Origin: Rhizobium rhizogenes | Lineage (GTDB): Bacteria > Pseudomonadota > Alphaproteobacteria > Rhizobiales > Rhizobiaceae | Reading direction: 5' to 3' | DNA length: 64,000 bases | Assembly (NCBI RefSeq): GCF_002005205.3 | Contig: NZ_CP019701.2 | Coordinates: 1-64,000 of the forward strand | Shown: positions 19,291 through 30,384 of the stretch, one piece after another | Numbering within the stretch: position 1 is the stretch's first letter | Layout: each line of letters starts with the position of its first letter | Notes under the pieces: model-generated | What the model was told of the DNA's origin: nothing | Database searches by the model: none | What the model saw: only the letters and a program-made list of their open reading frames with translations | Program-made: the position numbers and the translations under genes

Positions 19291-19418
19291 TCGGTTTTGA
19301 TGCCTGACCTTGCGGGATGTTCCTGTGGGCAGCCGTGACGTGCGTGTTGTCTTGGGGAGGGCATTGCCGTTAGTGTCGGCGCTCGTTTTCCGCAACACGA
19401 TATGACATCGGCAGGCCA

Positions 19419-22133
19419 TTGACGGACGTTCTGACAACCGCTTCCCTGATCACGGAGGAGAGCCGCGCTTCGGCCACTCCGATGATGGAGCAATATATCG
19501 AGATCAAGGCGAACAATCCCGGTTCGCTGCTCTTTTACCGCATGGGCGATTTTTACGAATTGTTCTTCGACGATGCGGTCGAAGCCTCCCGTGCTCTCGG
19601 CATCACGCTGACCAAACGCGGCCAGCATATGGGGTTTGATATTCCCATGTGCGGCGTTCCCGTCCATGCGGCGGACGACTATCTCCAGAAGCTCATCCTG
19701 CGTGGCTATCGCGTCGCCGTCTGCGAACAGGTTGAAGACCCTGCGGAAGCCAAGAAACGCGGATCGAAATCCGTGGTCAAACGTGATGTGGTGCGGCTCG
19801 TCACGCCCGGCACGCTGACAGAAGAGAAACTGCTGTCGCCAACGGAATCCAACTATCTGATGGCGCTTGCCCGCATTCGCGGCAGTGCCGAGGCGCAGTT
19901 CGCGCTCGCCTGGATCGATATCTCCACCGGCGTCTTCCGCCTGGCGGAAACCACGCTGACGCGGCTTCTCGCCGATATCTGGCGCATTGATCCGCGTGAG
20001 CTGATCGTCGCCGACAGCCTGTTCCATGACGAGGAATTGCGCCCGGTATTCGATGTGCTTGGCCGTGTGGCGGTGCCGCAGCCGGCCATTCTTTTCGACA
20101 GCGCCACGGCGGAGGGGCGCATTGTCCGTTATTTCAACGTTTCGACACTCGATGGTTTCGGCACGTTTTCGCGGGTGGAACTGGCGGCGGCCGCTGCCGC
20201 CGTGGCCTATGTCGAAAAGACCCAGATCGCCGAGCGTCCGCCGCTCGGTGCGCCGGAGCGCGAGAGTGCCGCCTCCACGCTTTTCATCGATCCCGCCACC
20301 CGCGCCAATCTGGAGCTGGTGAAGACGCTGTCAGGCGAAAGGGACGGATCGCTGCTGCATGCCTTGAACCGCACGGTAACCGGCGGCGGCGCGCGGCTTC
20401 TGGCGGAGCGGCTGATGTCGCCCTTGACCGATCCCGAAAAGATCAATGCCCGCCTCGATGCGGTCGCCTATCTCATCGATGACGTTTCGCTGTGCGACGG
20501 CCTGCGCGATGCGCTGAAGCAGGTTGCGGATATGCCGCGTGCGCTTTCGCGCCTTGCGCTGGAGCGCGGCGGCCCGCGCGATCTCGGTGCCATCAGGCAG
20601 GGGCTGGCTTCGGCCGAAAAGATTGCCGCCATTCTCGATCAGGGATTGTTGCCGGACGAGCTGGCGGCGGCGCTGTCGGATTTGAAAGCCCTGCCCGGTG
20701 GGCTGGAAGCCATGCTCGGCGCGATGCTGGCCGACGATCTGCCGCTTCTGAAGCGTGACGGCGGTTTCCTGCGTGAAGGCGCCAATCCCGAACTCGATGA
20801 GGTGCGGGCGCTGCGCGACCAGTCGCGCCGGGTGATTGCCGGGCTGCAACTGAAATATGCCGATGAGACCGGCATCAAGTCGCTGAAGATCAAGCACAAC
20901 AATGTGCTGGGTTATTTCATCGAGGTCACGGCGGGCAATGCCGATGTGATGACATCGACGGACGAGGCCAAGGCGCGCTTTATCCACCGCCAGACCATGG
21001 CGGGCGCCATGCGCTTCACCACCACCGAGCTTGCCGATCTCGAAAGCCGCATCGCCAATGCTGCTGCGCAGGCTTTGACCATGGAACTGGAAGCCTTCGA
21101 GCGTATGGTCAAGGCCGTGGTGCAGCAGGCGGAGGCGATCAAGGCCGGTGCGCTGGCGCTCGCGGTGATCGACGTCGCCTCGAGCCTTGCCTATCTCGCG
21201 ACTGAGCAGGCCTATTGCCGCCCGATCGTCGATGCCTCCATGACTTTCGCGATCAAAGGCGGCCGACATCCGGTGGTGGAGCAGGCGCTGCGGCGGCAGT
21301 CGGCCGGACCCTTCATCGCCAATAATTGCGACCTATCGGCTGTCGACGGTGGCAAGAACGGTGCGATCTGGCTGCTGACCGGCCCGAACATGGGCGGTAA
21401 ATCGACCTTCCTGCGCCAGAATGCGCTGATCGCCATCCTTGCGCAGATCGGCTCCTTCGTGCCGGCGGAAGCCGCCCATATAGGCACTGTCGACCGGCTG
21501 TTTTCCCGTGTCGGCGCATCGGACGATCTGGCGCGCGGCCGCTCGACCTTCATGGTGGAAATGGTGGAAACCGCCGCCATTCTCAATCAGGCGACGGATC
21601 GCTCGCTGGTCATTCTGGACGAGATCGGCCGAGGTACCGCAACCTTTGACGGGCTTTCAATCGCCTGGGCGGCGGTGGAGCATCTGCACGAGGTCAATCG
21701 TTGCCGCGGGCTCTTCGCCACCCATTTCCATGAGCTGACCGTGTTGTCGGAAAAACTCGGCCGCCTTTCCAATGCCACGATGCGGGTGAAGGAGTGGGAA
21801 GGCGACGTCATCTTCCTGCATGAAGTTGGACCGGGTGCCGCGGATCGTTCCTACGGTATTCAGGTGGCGCGTCTCGCTGGCCTTCCGGCATCGGTTGTGG
21901 AGCGCGCCCGCGAAGTTCTGACGAAGCTCGAAGATGCCGACCGCAAGAACCCGGCGAGCCAGCTGATCGACGATCTGCCGCTGTTCCAGATTGCCGTCCG
22001 CCGCGAGGAAACCCGCAAAGCCGGCCCATCGAAGGTGGAGGAGGCTCTGAAAGGCTTCAACCCCGACGAAATGACGCCGCGTGAGGCATTGGACGCGCTC
22101 TATGCGTTGAAGAAAGAACTTGGCAAGGCTTGA
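19419..22133 (+). CDS. mutS: DNA mismatch repair protein MutS
   Basis: A 904-residue MutS. The mismatch-binding domain has the Phe-x-Glu motif in [14 protein letters not shown]; connector, lever and clamp domains follow; the ATPase has Walker [32 protein letters not shown], Walker [12 protein letters not shown] and the ATHFHEL histidine motif. The full-length frame begins with TTG at 19419; the first ATG (19482) would cut the N-terminus by 21 residues but retain the mismatch-binding motif. No MutL gene is near. glnD follows. Confidence 0.96.
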   Translation: MTDVLTTASLITEESRASATPMMEQYIEIKANNPGSLLFYRMGDFYELFFDDAVEASRALGITLTKRGQHMGFDIPMCGVPVHAADDYLQKLILRGYRVAVCEQVEDPAEAKKRGSKSVVKRDVVRLVTPGTLTEEKLLSPTESNYLMALARIRGSAEAQFALAWIDISTGVFRLAETTLTRLLADIWRIDPRELIVADSLFHDEELRPVFDVLGRVAVPQPAILFDSATAEGRIVRYFNVSTLDGFGTFSRVELAAAAAAVAYVEKTQIAERPPLGAPERESAASTLFIDPATRANLELVKTLSGERDGSLLHALNRTVTGGGARLLAERLMSPLTDPEKINARLDAVAYLIDDVSLCDGLRDALKQVADMPRALSRLALERGGPRDLGAIRQGLASAEKIAAILDQGLLPDELAAALSDLKALPGGLEAMLGAMLADDLPLLKRDGGFLREGANPELDEVRALRDQSRRVIAGLQLKYADETGIKSLKIKHNNVLGYFIEVTAGNADVMTSTDEAKARFIHRQTMAGAMRFTTTELADLESRIANAAAQALTMELEAFERMVKAVVQQAEAIKAGALALAVIDVASSLAYLATEQAYCRPIVDASMTFAIKGGRHPVVEQALRRQSAGPFIANNCDLSAVDGGKNGAIWLLTGPNMGGKSTFLRQNALIAILAQIGSFVPAEAAHIGTVDRLFSRVGASDDLARGRSTFMVEMVETAAILNQATDRSLVILDEIGRGTATFDGLSIAWAAVEHLHEVNRCRGLFATHFHELTVLSEKLGRLSNATMRVKEWEGDVIFLHEVGPGAADRSYGIQVARLAGLPASVVERAREVLTKLEDADRKNPASQLIDDLPLFQIAVRREETRKAGPSKVEEALKGFNPDEMTPREALDALYALKKELGKA

Positions 22134-22229
22134 AGGGATACAGTGCCTGTCCATCGCCTTTAAAACTCGCTATAGGACACTCCCATCGCAAGTGGTGGGA
22201 TTTCCCACAGGACATGGATACCGGCATAG

Positions 22230-25058
22230 ATGGCCATCAAGGACCTGGATTTTTCCGACATTCTCGATGTTTCGGCGCTGAAGCGCGAATGTGACATCAT
22301 CTTTAGGGAAGACGGCAAGCGCATTGCCGATACCAGGTCCGACCTGCTGCCGCTCTTTCGCAAGGCCAGCACGGAAGGCCGGGAGAATATCCGCGAATTG
22401 CTGAAAGCCGATGGCAGCGGCATTGATTGCGCCCGCCGCATTTCCTGGCTTCAGGACCGGCTGATCGAGATGCTTTATGATCTCGCCTGCCAGTATGTCT
22501 ATCCGAAGGACGCACCCCAGATCGCGGTCGCGGCGGTCGGCGGTTACGGCCGCGGAACGCTGGCGCCGGGATCGGATATCGACCTCCTGTTCCTGCTGCC
22601 GGCCAAGAATACGCCTGACATGCACAAGGCCGTGGAATTCGTGCTCTATCTCCTCTGGGATCTCGGTTTCAAGGTGGGCCATGCCACGCGCACGGTGGAT
22701 GAGTGCATCCGCCTGTCAAAATCCGATATGACGATCCGCACCGCCATTCTGGAAGTTCGGGCGATCTGCGGCAGGAAGTCCCTGACCGACGATCTGGAAA
22801 AACGCTTCGAGTCGGAAGTCGTCACCGGCACCGGCCCGGAATTCATCGCCGCAAAGCTTGCCGAGCGCGACCAGCGCCACCGCAAGGCCGGCGATACGCG
22901 CTATCTGGTGGAGCCGAATGTCAAGGAAGGCAAGGGCGGGTTGCGCGACCTGCACACGCTGTTCTGGATCGCCAAATATTATTATCACGTTCGCGATACG
23001 GCTGATTTGGTCAAACTCGGAGTTCTGTCCAGATCCGAACTGAAGCTGTTCGAAAAGGCCGACGATTTTCTCTGGGCCGTCCGCTGCCAGATGCATTTCA
23101 TCACCGGCAAGGCGGAAGAGCGTCTTTCTTTCGATATTCAGCGTGAGATTGCCGATGCGCTGAATTATCAGCCGCGCCCCGGCCTTTCCGCCGTCGAGCG
23201 TTTCATGAAGCACTATTTCCTCGTGGCCAAGGATGTGGGTGACCTGACCCGCATCGTCTGCGCCGCGCTGGAAGACCGGCAGGCGAAGGATGTACCGGGC
23301 CTCTCCGGCGTTCTCAGCCGTTTCGCCCGCCGTGTCCGCAAGATTGCGGGTTCAGTGGAGTTCGTTGAGGATCGGGGGAGGATCGCGCTGGCCAAGCCTG
23401 ACGTCTTCAAGAACGACCCGGTCAATCTGATCCGTCTCTTCCACATCGCCGATATCAACAATCTTGAACTGCATCCGGATGCTCTGCGTGTCGTCACCCG
23501 CTCGCTGTCGCTCATCAATGACGAGCTTCGCGAAAACGAGGAAGCGAACCGGCTGTTCCTGTCGATCCTCACCTCGCGGCGTGATCCGGCACTCACTCTG
23601 CGCCGCATGAACGAGGCGGGGGTGCTGGGCAAGTTCATTCCCGAATTCGGCAAGATCGTCGCGATGATGCAGTTCAACATGTATCATCACTATACGGTGG
23701 ATGAGCATCTGATCCGCTCCGTCGGCGTGCTGTCGGAAGTGGACAAGGGTACGGCGATTGATGCCCATCCGCTCGCCAACCAGCTGATGCCCGGCGTTGA
23801 AGAGCGCGAGGCGCTTTATGTCGCCGTGTTGCTGCACGATGTCGCCAAGGGCCGGCAGGAAGACCATTCGATTGCCGGCGCCCGTGTGGCCCGCAAGCTC
23901 TGCCAGCGTTTCCGCCTCACCGGCAAGCAGACCGAAACGGTCGTCTGGCTGATCGAGCAGCATCTTCTGATGTCCATGGTCGCCCAGACGCGCGACCTGC
24001 ACGACCGCAAGACCATCACCGATTTCGCCGACAAGGTGCAATCCATGGAGCGGCTGAAGATGCTGCTGATCCTGACGGTCTGCGATATCCGCGCCGTTGG
24101 TCCGGGCGTCTGGAACGGCTGGAAGGGGCAGCTGCTGCGCTCGCTTTATTACGAGACTGAACTGCTGCTGTCAGGCGGCTTCTCGGAGGTCTCCCGCAAG
24201 GAGCGGGCGCAGATCGCCCGGCAGGCGCTCTACGACGCTCTTGATGACTGGGGCCAGAAGGCGCGGCGCAAATATACCAAGTTGCACTACGAGCCCTATC
24301 TGCTGACGGTGGCGCTGGAAGACCAGGTGCGCCACACCCGCTTCATCCGTGAGGCCGACAAGCAGGAAAAGGCGCTGTCGACCATGGTGCGCACCCATTC
24401 CTTCCACGCCATCACCGAAATCACCGTACTGGCGCCCGACCATCCGCGCCTTTTGTCGATCATCACCGGCGCCTGCGCCGCCGCCGGCGCAAACATCGCC
24501 GACGCGCAGATCTTCACCACTTCCGACGGGCGGGCACTGGACACGATCCTCATCAACCGGGAATTCCCGATCGACGAGGATGAGATGCGGCGCGGCAATA
24601 ATGTCGGCAAGCTCATCGAGGAGGTTCTGTCGGGCCGTCAACGCCTGCCGGAAATGATCGCCACTCGCACCAAGAGCCGCAAGAAGAAAAGCGCCTTCAC
24701 CATTCCGCCCTCGGTCATCATTTCCAACGGGCTGTCGAACAAGTTCACCGTCATCGAGGTCGAGTGCCTCGACCGGCCGGGGCTGCTGGCGGATATGACG
24801 GCTGTCATCGCCGATCTGTCGCTGGACATCCATTCCGCCCGCATCACCACCTTCGGTGAAAAAGTCATCGACACCTTTTATGTCACCGATCTCTTCGGGC
24901 AGAAGGTGACGAACGACAACCGGCAGGCCAGCATCGCCACGCGCCTGAAAGCGGTGATGAGCGAGCAGGAAGACGAATTGCGCGACCGCATGCCGAACGG
25001 CATCATCGCCCACCCAGACGTGGCGGCGCTGCCGGCCGCGCGCACGGCAAAGGCTTGA
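22230..25058 (+). CDS. glnD: Bifunctional uridylyltransferase/uridylyl-removing enzyme GlnD
   Basis: A 942-residue sensor of glutamine that modifies PII proteins. Domains: nucleotidyltransferase with [19 protein letters not shown], a central helical region, an HD hydrolase domain ([17 protein letters not shown]) for deuridylylation and two C-terminal ACT domains ([19 protein letters not shown] and [19 protein letters not shown]). All motifs are intact. With rpoN and ptsN it gives this window three nitrogen-control genes. murJ starts 8 bases after its stop. Confidence 0.97.
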   Translation: MAIKDLDFSDILDVSALKRECDIIFREDGKRIADTRSDLLPLFRKASTEGRENIRELLKADGSGIDCARRISWLQDRLIEMLYDLACQYVYPKDAPQIAVAAVGGYGRGTLAPGSDIDLLFLLPAKNTPDMHKAVEFVLYLLWDLGFKVGHATRTVDECIRLSKSDMTIRTAILEVRAICGRKSLTDDLEKRFESEVVTGTGPEFIAAKLAERDQRHRKAGDTRYLVEPNVKEGKGGLRDLHTLFWIAKYYYHVRDTADLVKLGVLSRSELKLFEKADDFLWAVRCQMHFITGKAEERLSFDIQREIADALNYQPRPGLSAVERFMKHYFLVAKDVGDLTRIVCAALEDRQAKDVPGLSGVLSRFARRVRKIAGSVEFVEDRGRIALAKPDVFKNDPVNLIRLFHIADINNLELHPDALRVVTRSLSLINDELRENEEANRLFLSILTSRRDPALTLRRMNEAGVLGKFIPEFGKIVAMMQFNMYHHYTVDEHLIRSVGVLSEVDKGTAIDAHPLANQLMPGVEEREALYVAVLLHDVAKGRQEDHSIAGARVARKLCQRFRLTGKQTETVVWLIEQHLLMSMVAQTRDLHDRKTITDFADKVQSMERLKMLLILTVCDIRAVGPGVWNGWKGQLLRSLYYETELLLSGGFSEVSRKERAQIARQALYDALDDWGQKARRKYTKLHYEPYLLTVALEDQVRHTRFIREADKQEKALSTMVRTHSFHAITEITVLAPDHPRLLSIITGACAAAGANIADAQIFTTSDGRALDTILINREFPIDEDEMRRGNNVGKLIEEVLSGRQRLPEMIATRTKSRKKKSAFTIPPSVIISNGLSNKFTVIEVECLDRPGLLADMTAVIADLSLDIHSARITTFGEKVIDTFYVTDLFGQKVTNDNRQASIATRLKAVMSEQEDELRDRMPNGIIAHPDVAALPAARTAKA

Positions 25059-25065
25059 AGCGCCC

Positions 25066-26655
25066 ATGAGTCTGATCGGCAAGTTCGCCACTGTCGGCAC
25101 CGCCACGCTCGGCAGCCGCATCTTCGGCTTCCTCCGTGAAACCCTGATGGCCGCCGCCGTCGGCACGGGTCCGGTGGCCGATGCCTTTAACGCCGCTTTC
25201 CGTTTTCCAAACACCTTCCGGCGGCTTTTTGCCGAAGGCGCTTTCAACTCCGCCTTCGTGCCGCTTTTTGCCAAGGAAATCGAGGCGAATGGCATGGAAG
25301 GCGCAAGGCGCTTTTCCGAAGAGGTCTTCGGCGTCCTGTTCACCGTATTGCTGGCGCTGACGATCCTGATGGAACTGTCGATGCCGTTCATCGTGCGCAC
25401 GATCATCGCGCCGGGCTTCGTCGATGATCCCGTGAAGTTCGAAAACACCATCCATCTCGCCACCATCATGTTCCCTTATCTCGCCTGCATGTCGCTGGCG
25501 GCGATGATGGGCGGCATGCTGAACTCGCTGCACCGCTATTTTGCGGCGGCGATCGCGCCGGTTTTCCTCAACATCATCCTCATTGGCGTGCTCGCCCTGG
25601 CGTGGTGGAAGAATTACGATCCGTTGCAGGTGGGCTACGCGCTCTCCTGGGGGGTGATGGCGGCGGGTCTGGTGCAGCTTGCCATCGTCTGGATTGCCGT
25701 GCGCAATGCCGGCATGCGCATCGGTTTCCGCAGGCCGCGGCTGACGAAGAATGTGCAGCGCCTTCTGGTGCTTGCCCTGCCGGCGGCAATAACAGGCGGT
25801 ATCACCCAGATCAATCTGCTGATCAACACCAACATCGCATCGGCTGGTGAAGGCGTGATCTCCTCGCTTGCCTATGCGGACCGGATTTATCAACTCCCGC
25901 TCGGCGTCGTCGGCATTGCGGTGGCCACCGTGCTTTTGCCGGAACTGGCGCGGGCGTTGCGCGGCGGGCAGATGGTCGAGGCGGGAAGCCTGCAGAACCG
26001 CTCGGTGGAATTCGTGCTGTTCCTGACGTTACCTGCCGCTGCCGCGCTTCTCGTCATGGCGGAGCCCATCGTTCGTTTTCTTTATGAGCGCGGCAACTTT
26101 TCGCCTTCTGCCACCGTCACCGTCGCGCAAATTCTCGGCATCTATGGCCTTGGCTTGCCGGCTTTCGTGCTGATCAAGGCCTTTATTCCGGGCTTCTTCG
26201 CCCGGGAGGATACCCGCACGCCGATGATCTTCGCGGCGATTTCCGTGGTGGTGAACGTCTCCATGGCGCTGACGCTCTTCCCGCGTCTCGGAGGCCCGGG
26301 CATCGCCATTGCCGAGATCACCGCCGGCTGGGTCAATGCCGCCTTGCTGTTCGGCATGCTGTTGTGGCGCGGTCACTGGCATGTGGATATTCCGCTGCTC
26401 ACCCGCATTCCGCGTTTGCTGCTGGCCGCAGCCTTGATGGCCGGTTTCATACATTATGCGCTGACCTGGCTGAGCTTCGAACTGTCTTCCGCCTCGTCCA
26501 TTTTTGTGCGGGCGGGAACGATCATGGCTCTCGTCTTTGCGGCCATGCTGGTCTATTTCGCCCTCGCTTTCATTTCCGGCGGTGCCGATATCGGCATGGT
26601 CAAACGAGCCATCCGCAAGCGCGGCAAGAAGAACATCGAAACGGAGGCGGGCTGA
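25066..26655 (+). CDS. murJ: Lipid II flippase MurJ (MviN)
   Basis: A 529-residue MOP-superfamily transporter with about 14 membrane segments that moves lipid II across the inner membrane. The N-terminal signature GSRIFGFLRETLMAAAVG, then ADAFNAAFRFPNTFRRLFAEGAFNSAFVP in pieces, includes the conserved arginines of the central cavity. It follows glnD at 8 bases, an arrangement common in Rhizobiales, and its stop overlaps the next ATG (TGATG). Confidence 0.95.
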   Translation: MSLIGKFATVGTATLGSRIFGFLRETLMAAAVGTGPVADAFNAAFRFPNTFRRLFAEGAFNSAFVPLFAKEIEANGMEGARRFSEEVFGVLFTVLLALTILMELSMPFIVRTIIAPGFVDDPVKFENTIHLATIMFPYLACMSLAAMMGGMLNSLHRYFAAAIAPVFLNIILIGVLALAWWKNYDPLQVGYALSWGVMAAGLVQLAIVWIAVRNAGMRIGFRRPRLTKNVQRLLVLALPAAITGGITQINLLINTNIASAGEGVISSLAYADRIYQLPLGVVGIAVATVLLPELARALRGGQMVEAGSLQNRSVEFVLFLTLPAAAALLVMAEPIVRFLYERGNFSPSATVTVAQILGIYGLGLPAFVLIKAFIPGFFAREDTRTPMIFAAISVVVNVSMALTLFPRLGGPGIAIAEITAGWVNAALLFGMLLWRGHWHVDIPLLTRIPRLLLAAALMAGFIHYALTWLSFELSSASSIFVRAGTIMALVFAAMLVYFALAFISGGADIGMVKRAIRKRGKKNIETEAG

Positions 26656-27059
26656 TGTCCTTTGCCGGGAACCGCCGCATCGCGCTCGTCACCCTCGTGG
26701 TGGATGATTACGACCGGGCGAAGGCGTTTTATTGCGACGTTCTCGGGTTCGACTGCCTTTCCGATCAGCCGCTTGGCGACGGCAAAAGATGGCTGGTGGT
26801 GAAGCCGCAAGGCACCGAGGGCGGCGGCCTGCTGCTTGCCGAGGCCGATGGCGAGCCGCAGCGTCTTGCCATCGGCAACCAGACCGGCGGGCGTGTCGGA
26901 TTTTTCCTGCACACCGACAATTTCCAGCGCGATTACGAGACCATGCTCGTCCGCGGTGTGCGCTTTCTGGAAGAGCCGCGCCACGAGGTTTACGGCTCCG
27001 TTGTGGTCTTTGCCGATCCTTACGGAAATCGTTGGGATCTTCTTCAGCCGCGCGGCTGA
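26655..27059 (+). CDS. VOC-superfamily (glyoxalase/dioxygenase-like) protein
   Basis: A 134-residue single VOC module. It has the paired beta-alpha-beta-beta-beta units: IALVTLVVDDYDRAKAFYCDVLGF and RVGFFLHTDNFQRDYETMLVRGVRF, ending in VVVFADPYGNRWDLLQP, where the Asp-Pro-x-Gly-Asn turn is typical. The canonical first histidine is replaced by Val-Val-Asp context, so metal ligands are incomplete and enzyme class cannot be stated. Its ATG overlaps the murJ stop, implying coupling. Confidence 0.85.
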   Translation: MSFAGNRRIALVTLVVDDYDRAKAFYCDVLGFDCLSDQPLGDGKRWLVVKPQGTEGGGLLLAEADGEPQRLAIGNQTGGRVGFFLHTDNFQRDYETMLVRGVRFLEEPRHEVYGSVVVFADPYGNRWDLLQPRG

Positions 27060-27162
27060 GATGCCCTGAAACCGCTTGATTGCGGGGGGCTGCGGGTGCA
27101 TAAGCGCGCGTGCAATTCCAATCATGGGGCGGGGCCCTCCACAAGCCTTTTCGAGGACGACA

Positions 27163-28227
27163 ATGAACGCATTCAAGCCGCTGGTTTTCTCGGGCGTCCA
27201 GCCGACCGGCAATCTGCATCTCGGCAATTATCTCGGTGCGATCCGCAAGTTCGTGGCATTGCAGGAAGATAACGACTGCATCTATTGCGTCGTCGACATG
27301 CATGCCATCACCGCCCAGCTCGTTCACTCCGACCTGAAGGCGCAGACCCGCTCCATCGCGGCTGCCTTCATCGCTTCGGGCATCGATCCCGTGAAGCATA
27401 TCGTCTTCAACCAGTCGGCCGTGCCGCAGCATGCGGAACTGGCATGGGTGTTCAACTGCGTGGCGCGCATCGGCTGGATGGAGCGCATGACGCAGTTCAA
27501 GGACAAGTCCGGCAAGAATGCCGAGCAGGTCTCGCTCGGCCTGCTTGCCTATCCGAGCCTGATGGCCGCTGACATTCTCGTCTATCGCGCCACCCACGTG
27601 CCCGTTGGAGACGACCAGAAACAGCATCTGGAACTCGCCCGCGATATCGCCCAGAAATTCAACATCGATTTCGGCGATCATATCCGCAAGGCGGGTCTTG
27701 GCATCGATATCACAGTGGGCGATGAGCCGGTGCATGCCTATTTCCCGATGGTGGAGCCGCTGATCGGCGGTCCGGCACCGCGCGTGATGTCCTTGAAGGA
27801 CGGCACCAAGAAGATGTCGAAATCCGATCCTTCCGATCTGTCGCGCATCAACCTCATGGACGATGTCGACGCGATCTCGAAGAAGATCAAGAAGGCTAAG
27901 ACCGATCCGGACGCATTGCCGAGCGAAGTCGAAGGCCTGAAGGGCCGTCCCGAGGCCGAAAACCTCGTGGGCATCTATGCCGCCCTTTCCGACAGGACCA
28001 AGGCGGATGTTCTTGCCGAATTCGGCGGGCAGCAGTTCTCGGCCTTCAAGCCGGCCCTCGTCGAGCTTGCCGTTGATGTGCTGGCTCCGGTCAACAACGA
28101 GATGCGCCGTCTTCTCGACGATCCGACCCACATCGACGCCATCCTCAAACAGGGCGGCGAGCGGGCACGCACCATCGCCGAAAAGACGATGAACGAGGTG
28201 CGCGATATCATCGGCTTCCTGCGCTGA
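27163..28227 (+). CDS. trpS: Tryptophanyl-tRNA synthetase
   Basis: A 354-residue class I aminoacyl-tRNA synthetase. The HIGH-equivalent is [11 protein letters not shown] near the N-terminus and the KMSKS loop is [16 protein letters not shown] at residues about 9-14 is typical. The ATG at 27163 has GAGG upstream (tcgaggacgaca). I found no Trp-rich leader peptide or T-box upstream, so attenuation control is not supported. Confidence 0.96.
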   Translation: MNAFKPLVFSGVQPTGNLHLGNYLGAIRKFVALQEDNDCIYCVVDMHAITAQLVHSDLKAQTRSIAAAFIASGIDPVKHIVFNQSAVPQHAELAWVFNCVARIGWMERMTQFKDKSGKNAEQVSLGLLAYPSLMAADILVYRATHVPVGDDQKQHLELARDIAQKFNIDFGDHIRKAGLGIDITVGDEPVHAYFPMVEPLIGGPAPRVMSLKDGTKKMSKSDPSDLSRINLMDDVDAISKKIKKAKTDPDALPSEVEGLKGRPEAENLVGIYAALSDRTKADVLAEFGGQQFSAFKPALVELAVDVLAPVNNEMRRLLDDPTHIDAILKQGGERARTIAEKTMNEVRDIIGFLR

Positions 28228-28287
28228 CAGGTCGCTGCCGCGCGGATGCGGCGGGCGGTTTGCGCCTGCCGTGATTTGATATAATCT

Positions 28288-28311
28288 CCGCCCGAACCGT
28301 CGGGCGGTTTT
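28288..28311 (+). terminator. Intrinsic terminator after trpS
   Basis: CCGCCCGA and TCGGGCGG pair perfectly around ACCG, followed by TTTT. A TATAAT hexamer at 28280-28285 overlaps its left side and could be a -10 for the following usp gene, though no good -35 is visible. Confidence 0.7.
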
Positions 28312-28341
28312 GCGGATCACGGCGGACTTAGGGAGTGCGGA

Positions 28342-28833
28342 ATGGTTTCAAAACGGCTGTCGCGTCTGGAAGGGCATCGCCGCAAGTTTCTCGCTGTTAT
28401 CGATGACACACCGGAATGCGAAAGGGCCGTGCACTATGCCGGTCGTCGCGCCAAGAACTCCAATGGCGGGCTGGTGCTGCTTTACGTGATCCCCGAAGGC
28501 GATTTCCAGCAATGGCTGGGTGTCGAGCAGATCATGCGGGCAGAAGCGCGCGAGGAGGCGGAGGCCACGCTTGCCAAGATCGCCCAGAAGGTTCGTGAGA
28601 CCATCGGCATCGAGCCGGAAGCGGTGATCCGCGAAGGCAGCGCCACCGAGCAGATACACGGGCTGATCGAGGAAGACCGGGATATCGCGATCCTCGTTCT
28701 GGCGGCAGGCTCGACGAAGGAAGGACCGGGACCGCTTGTATCCTCCATCGCCGGACGCGGTGCCGCATTCCCCATTCCCGTCACCGTGTTGCCGGATACG
28801 TTGTCGGACGAGGAAATCGACGCGCTCTGCTGA
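28342..28833 (+). CDS. Universal stress protein (UspA family)
   Basis: A 163-residue single Usp domain. The fold begins KFLAVIDDTPECERAVHYAGRRA, where the Asp binds nucleotide, and ends with the loop region near AGSTKEGPGPLVSSIAGRGAAFPIPVTVLP. The usual ATP-binding motif G-2x-G-9x-G(S/T) is only approximate, so nucleotide binding is uncertain. It starts with AGGGAG six bases before ATG. It stands alone between trpS and nfuA. Confidence 0.87.
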   Translation: MVSKRLSRLEGHRRKFLAVIDDTPECERAVHYAGRRAKNSNGGLVLLYVIPEGDFQQWLGVEQIMRAEAREEAEATLAKIAQKVRETIGIEPEAVIREGSATEQIHGLIEEDRDIAILVLAAGSTKEGPGPLVSSIAGRGAAFPIPVTVLPDTLSDEEIDALC

Positions 28834-28940
28834 TCCGGCTCCGGATGAGATTTAGGGGCTGACGATTTCTTGAATGTAATTATCATGTCAGGGCTTGAAG
28901 TGAAGCTTCGCCGGGCGTATTTTTTGGAAGAATTCTAAAA

Positions 28941-29034
28941 CATGTCTCCCAAAAGTGGGAACCGGTTTTGGGATAAAGATATGCGTAGCAAAAAATTTAA
29001 AGCGCGTGGTCGTGAAGGCGGCGCGCTTTAAATT
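28941..29034. repeat. Rhizobiales dispersed palindromic repeat (RIME-like) upstream of nfuA
   Basis: Two nested inverted repeats lie together: TCCCAAAA (28947-28954) with TTTTGGGA (28966-28973), and a perfect 13-base pair AATTTAAAGCGCG (28994-29006) with its complement (29022-29034). The first part resembles a short interspersed element I know from many Agrobacterium and Rhizobium intergenic spaces. It fills most of the usp-nfuA gap. Another element of this general kind is at 57831. Confidence 0.65.
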
Positions 29035-29070
29035 ACGGGGCGTGAATGGCGACCTCGAAGGAGACAGACG

Positions 29071-29634
29071 ATGTTCATTCAGACGGAAGCCACGCCGAAC
29101 CCGACGACGCTGAAGTTCCTGCCCGGCAAGGTGGTGCTGGAAAGCGGGACAGTGGAGTTTCTCAACCCGTCGCAGGCGCAGGCCTCACCGCTGGCGGAAC
29201 GCCTCTTTACGATTCCGGGCGTTACCGGCGTTTATTTCGGTTTCGATTTCATCACCGTCACCAAGGACGGTGCGGAGTGGCAGCACCTGAAGCCCGCTAT
29301 TCTGGGCGCGATCATGGAACATTTCATGTCCGGCCGCCCGATCATGGGCACGGCTATTGCCGCCGAAGTATCGGATGAGGAAGGCGAGTTCTTCGAAGAG
29401 GGTGACGAAACCATCGTCGCCACCATCAAGGAACTGCTGGATACCCGCGTCCGCCCCGCCGTGGCGCAGGATGGCGGCGACATCACCTTCCGCGGTTTCC
29501 GCGATGGCACCGTGTTTCTGAACATGAAGGGCGCCTGCTCGGGTTGCCCGTCCTCCACCGCCACGCTGAAGCACGGCGTTCAGAATCTGCTTCGCCATTT
29601 CGTGCCGGAAGTGCGCGAAGTCGAAGCGGTATGA
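29071..29634 (+). CDS. nfuA: Fe-S cluster carrier NfuA/NifU-family protein
   Basis: A 187-residue Nfu protein: an N-terminal Nfu_N domain (MFIQTEATPNPTTLKFLPG, about 1-90) joined to a C-terminal NifU domain with the cluster-binding CSGC (Cys156, Cys159). It carries and delivers [4Fe-4S] clusters to client proteins such as radical SAM enzymes, several of which (MiaB, HemW) are in this window. AAGGAG is about 8 bases before ATG. No suf or isc genes are adjacent. Confidence 0.93.
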   Translation: MFIQTEATPNPTTLKFLPGKVVLESGTVEFLNPSQAQASPLAERLFTIPGVTGVYFGFDFITVTKDGAEWQHLKPAILGAIMEHFMSGRPIMGTAIAAEVSDEEGEFFEEGDETIVATIKELLDTRVRPAVAQDGGDITFRGFRDGTVFLNMKGACSGCPSSTATLKHGVQNLLRHFVPEVREVEAV

Positions 29635-29655
29635 CATCGTAAGCCAGGTCCCGAC

Positions 29656-30324
29656 ATGATTGTTCTCGCACTCGACACGTCAGGTGTGGATTGTTCCGCC
29701 TGCGTATATGACAGCGCCTCCGACAGGGTGCTCGGCGAAGTGTGCGAAACGATCGGAAAGGGCCATGCCGAAAGGCTGATGGCTGTGATCGATGGCGCTT
29801 TGCAACAGGCACAGCTTCCACTTCAGAAGGTGGAGCGCATCGCCGTGACAATCGGCCCGGGGTCCTTTACCGGCATCCGTGTCGGGGTTGCCGCCGCGCG
29901 GGGCTTTGCGCTGTCGCTTGGCGTCGAGGCCGTGGGCGTCACCACGCTTGAAACGCTCGCTCATCATCATCTGCTTGCAAATCCCGGCCGGCCTGTGGCC
30001 GCCGGGCTGGATGCCAAACGTGGTGAAGCCTATCTCCAGACATTTGCGGCGGATGGGTCGCCGCTTCGTGAGGCAGTGCTGCTGTCTCTCGACGATGCCA
30101 GAGCGGCTCTTTCCGGTTTCGATGGTGCCGTAATCGGCTCGGCCGCGCCCCTGTTTGCAGGAGAGGAAACAGGTTCCGGGCCGGACCATTTCCCGATCGC
30201 TTCCGTCGCTCGTGCCGGATCGCTCAAGCCGGCGGGCCAGCCGAAACCCGCACCGCTTTATCTGCGCGGGCCTGACGCCCGGCCGCAGACCGGTTTTGCG
30301 CTGGCACGTCAGGGCGTTGCCTGA
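29656..30324 (+). CDS. tsaB: tRNA threonylcarbamoyladenosine biosynthesis protein TsaB
   Basis: A 222-residue ASKHA-fold protein, the scaffold partner of TsaD in making t6A37 of ANN-decoding tRNAs. Features: the start IVLALDTSGVDCSACVYD, and the family hallmark IGPGSFTGIRVGVAAARGFALS. It lacks the metal-binding residues of TsaD, as expected. rimI follows after 60 bases, the common tsaB-rimI pair. Confidence 0.94.
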   Translation: MIVLALDTSGVDCSACVYDSASDRVLGEVCETIGKGHAERLMAVIDGALQQAQLPLQKVERIAVTIGPGSFTGIRVGVAAARGFALSLGVEAVGVTTLETLAHHHLLANPGRPVAAGLDAKRGEAYLQTFAADGSPLREAVLLSLDDARAALSGFDGAVIGSAAPLFAGEETGSGPDHFPIASVARAGSLKPAGQPKPAPLYLRGPDARPQTGFALARQGVA

Positions 30325-30384
30325 TAGGGCATTCGTCAAGACGTGCGAATGATTCCTGTGATGCCCTGATGCCCGACCCTTGCC

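Noticed and set aside
27060..27162. Trp attenuator or T-box before trpS
   Set aside because: No Trp-codon leader peptide, no terminator/antiterminator pair and no T-box consensus.
26689..28320. Open frame of 543 codons on the minus strand
   Set aside because: Antisense to the VOC gene and trpS; shadow frame.
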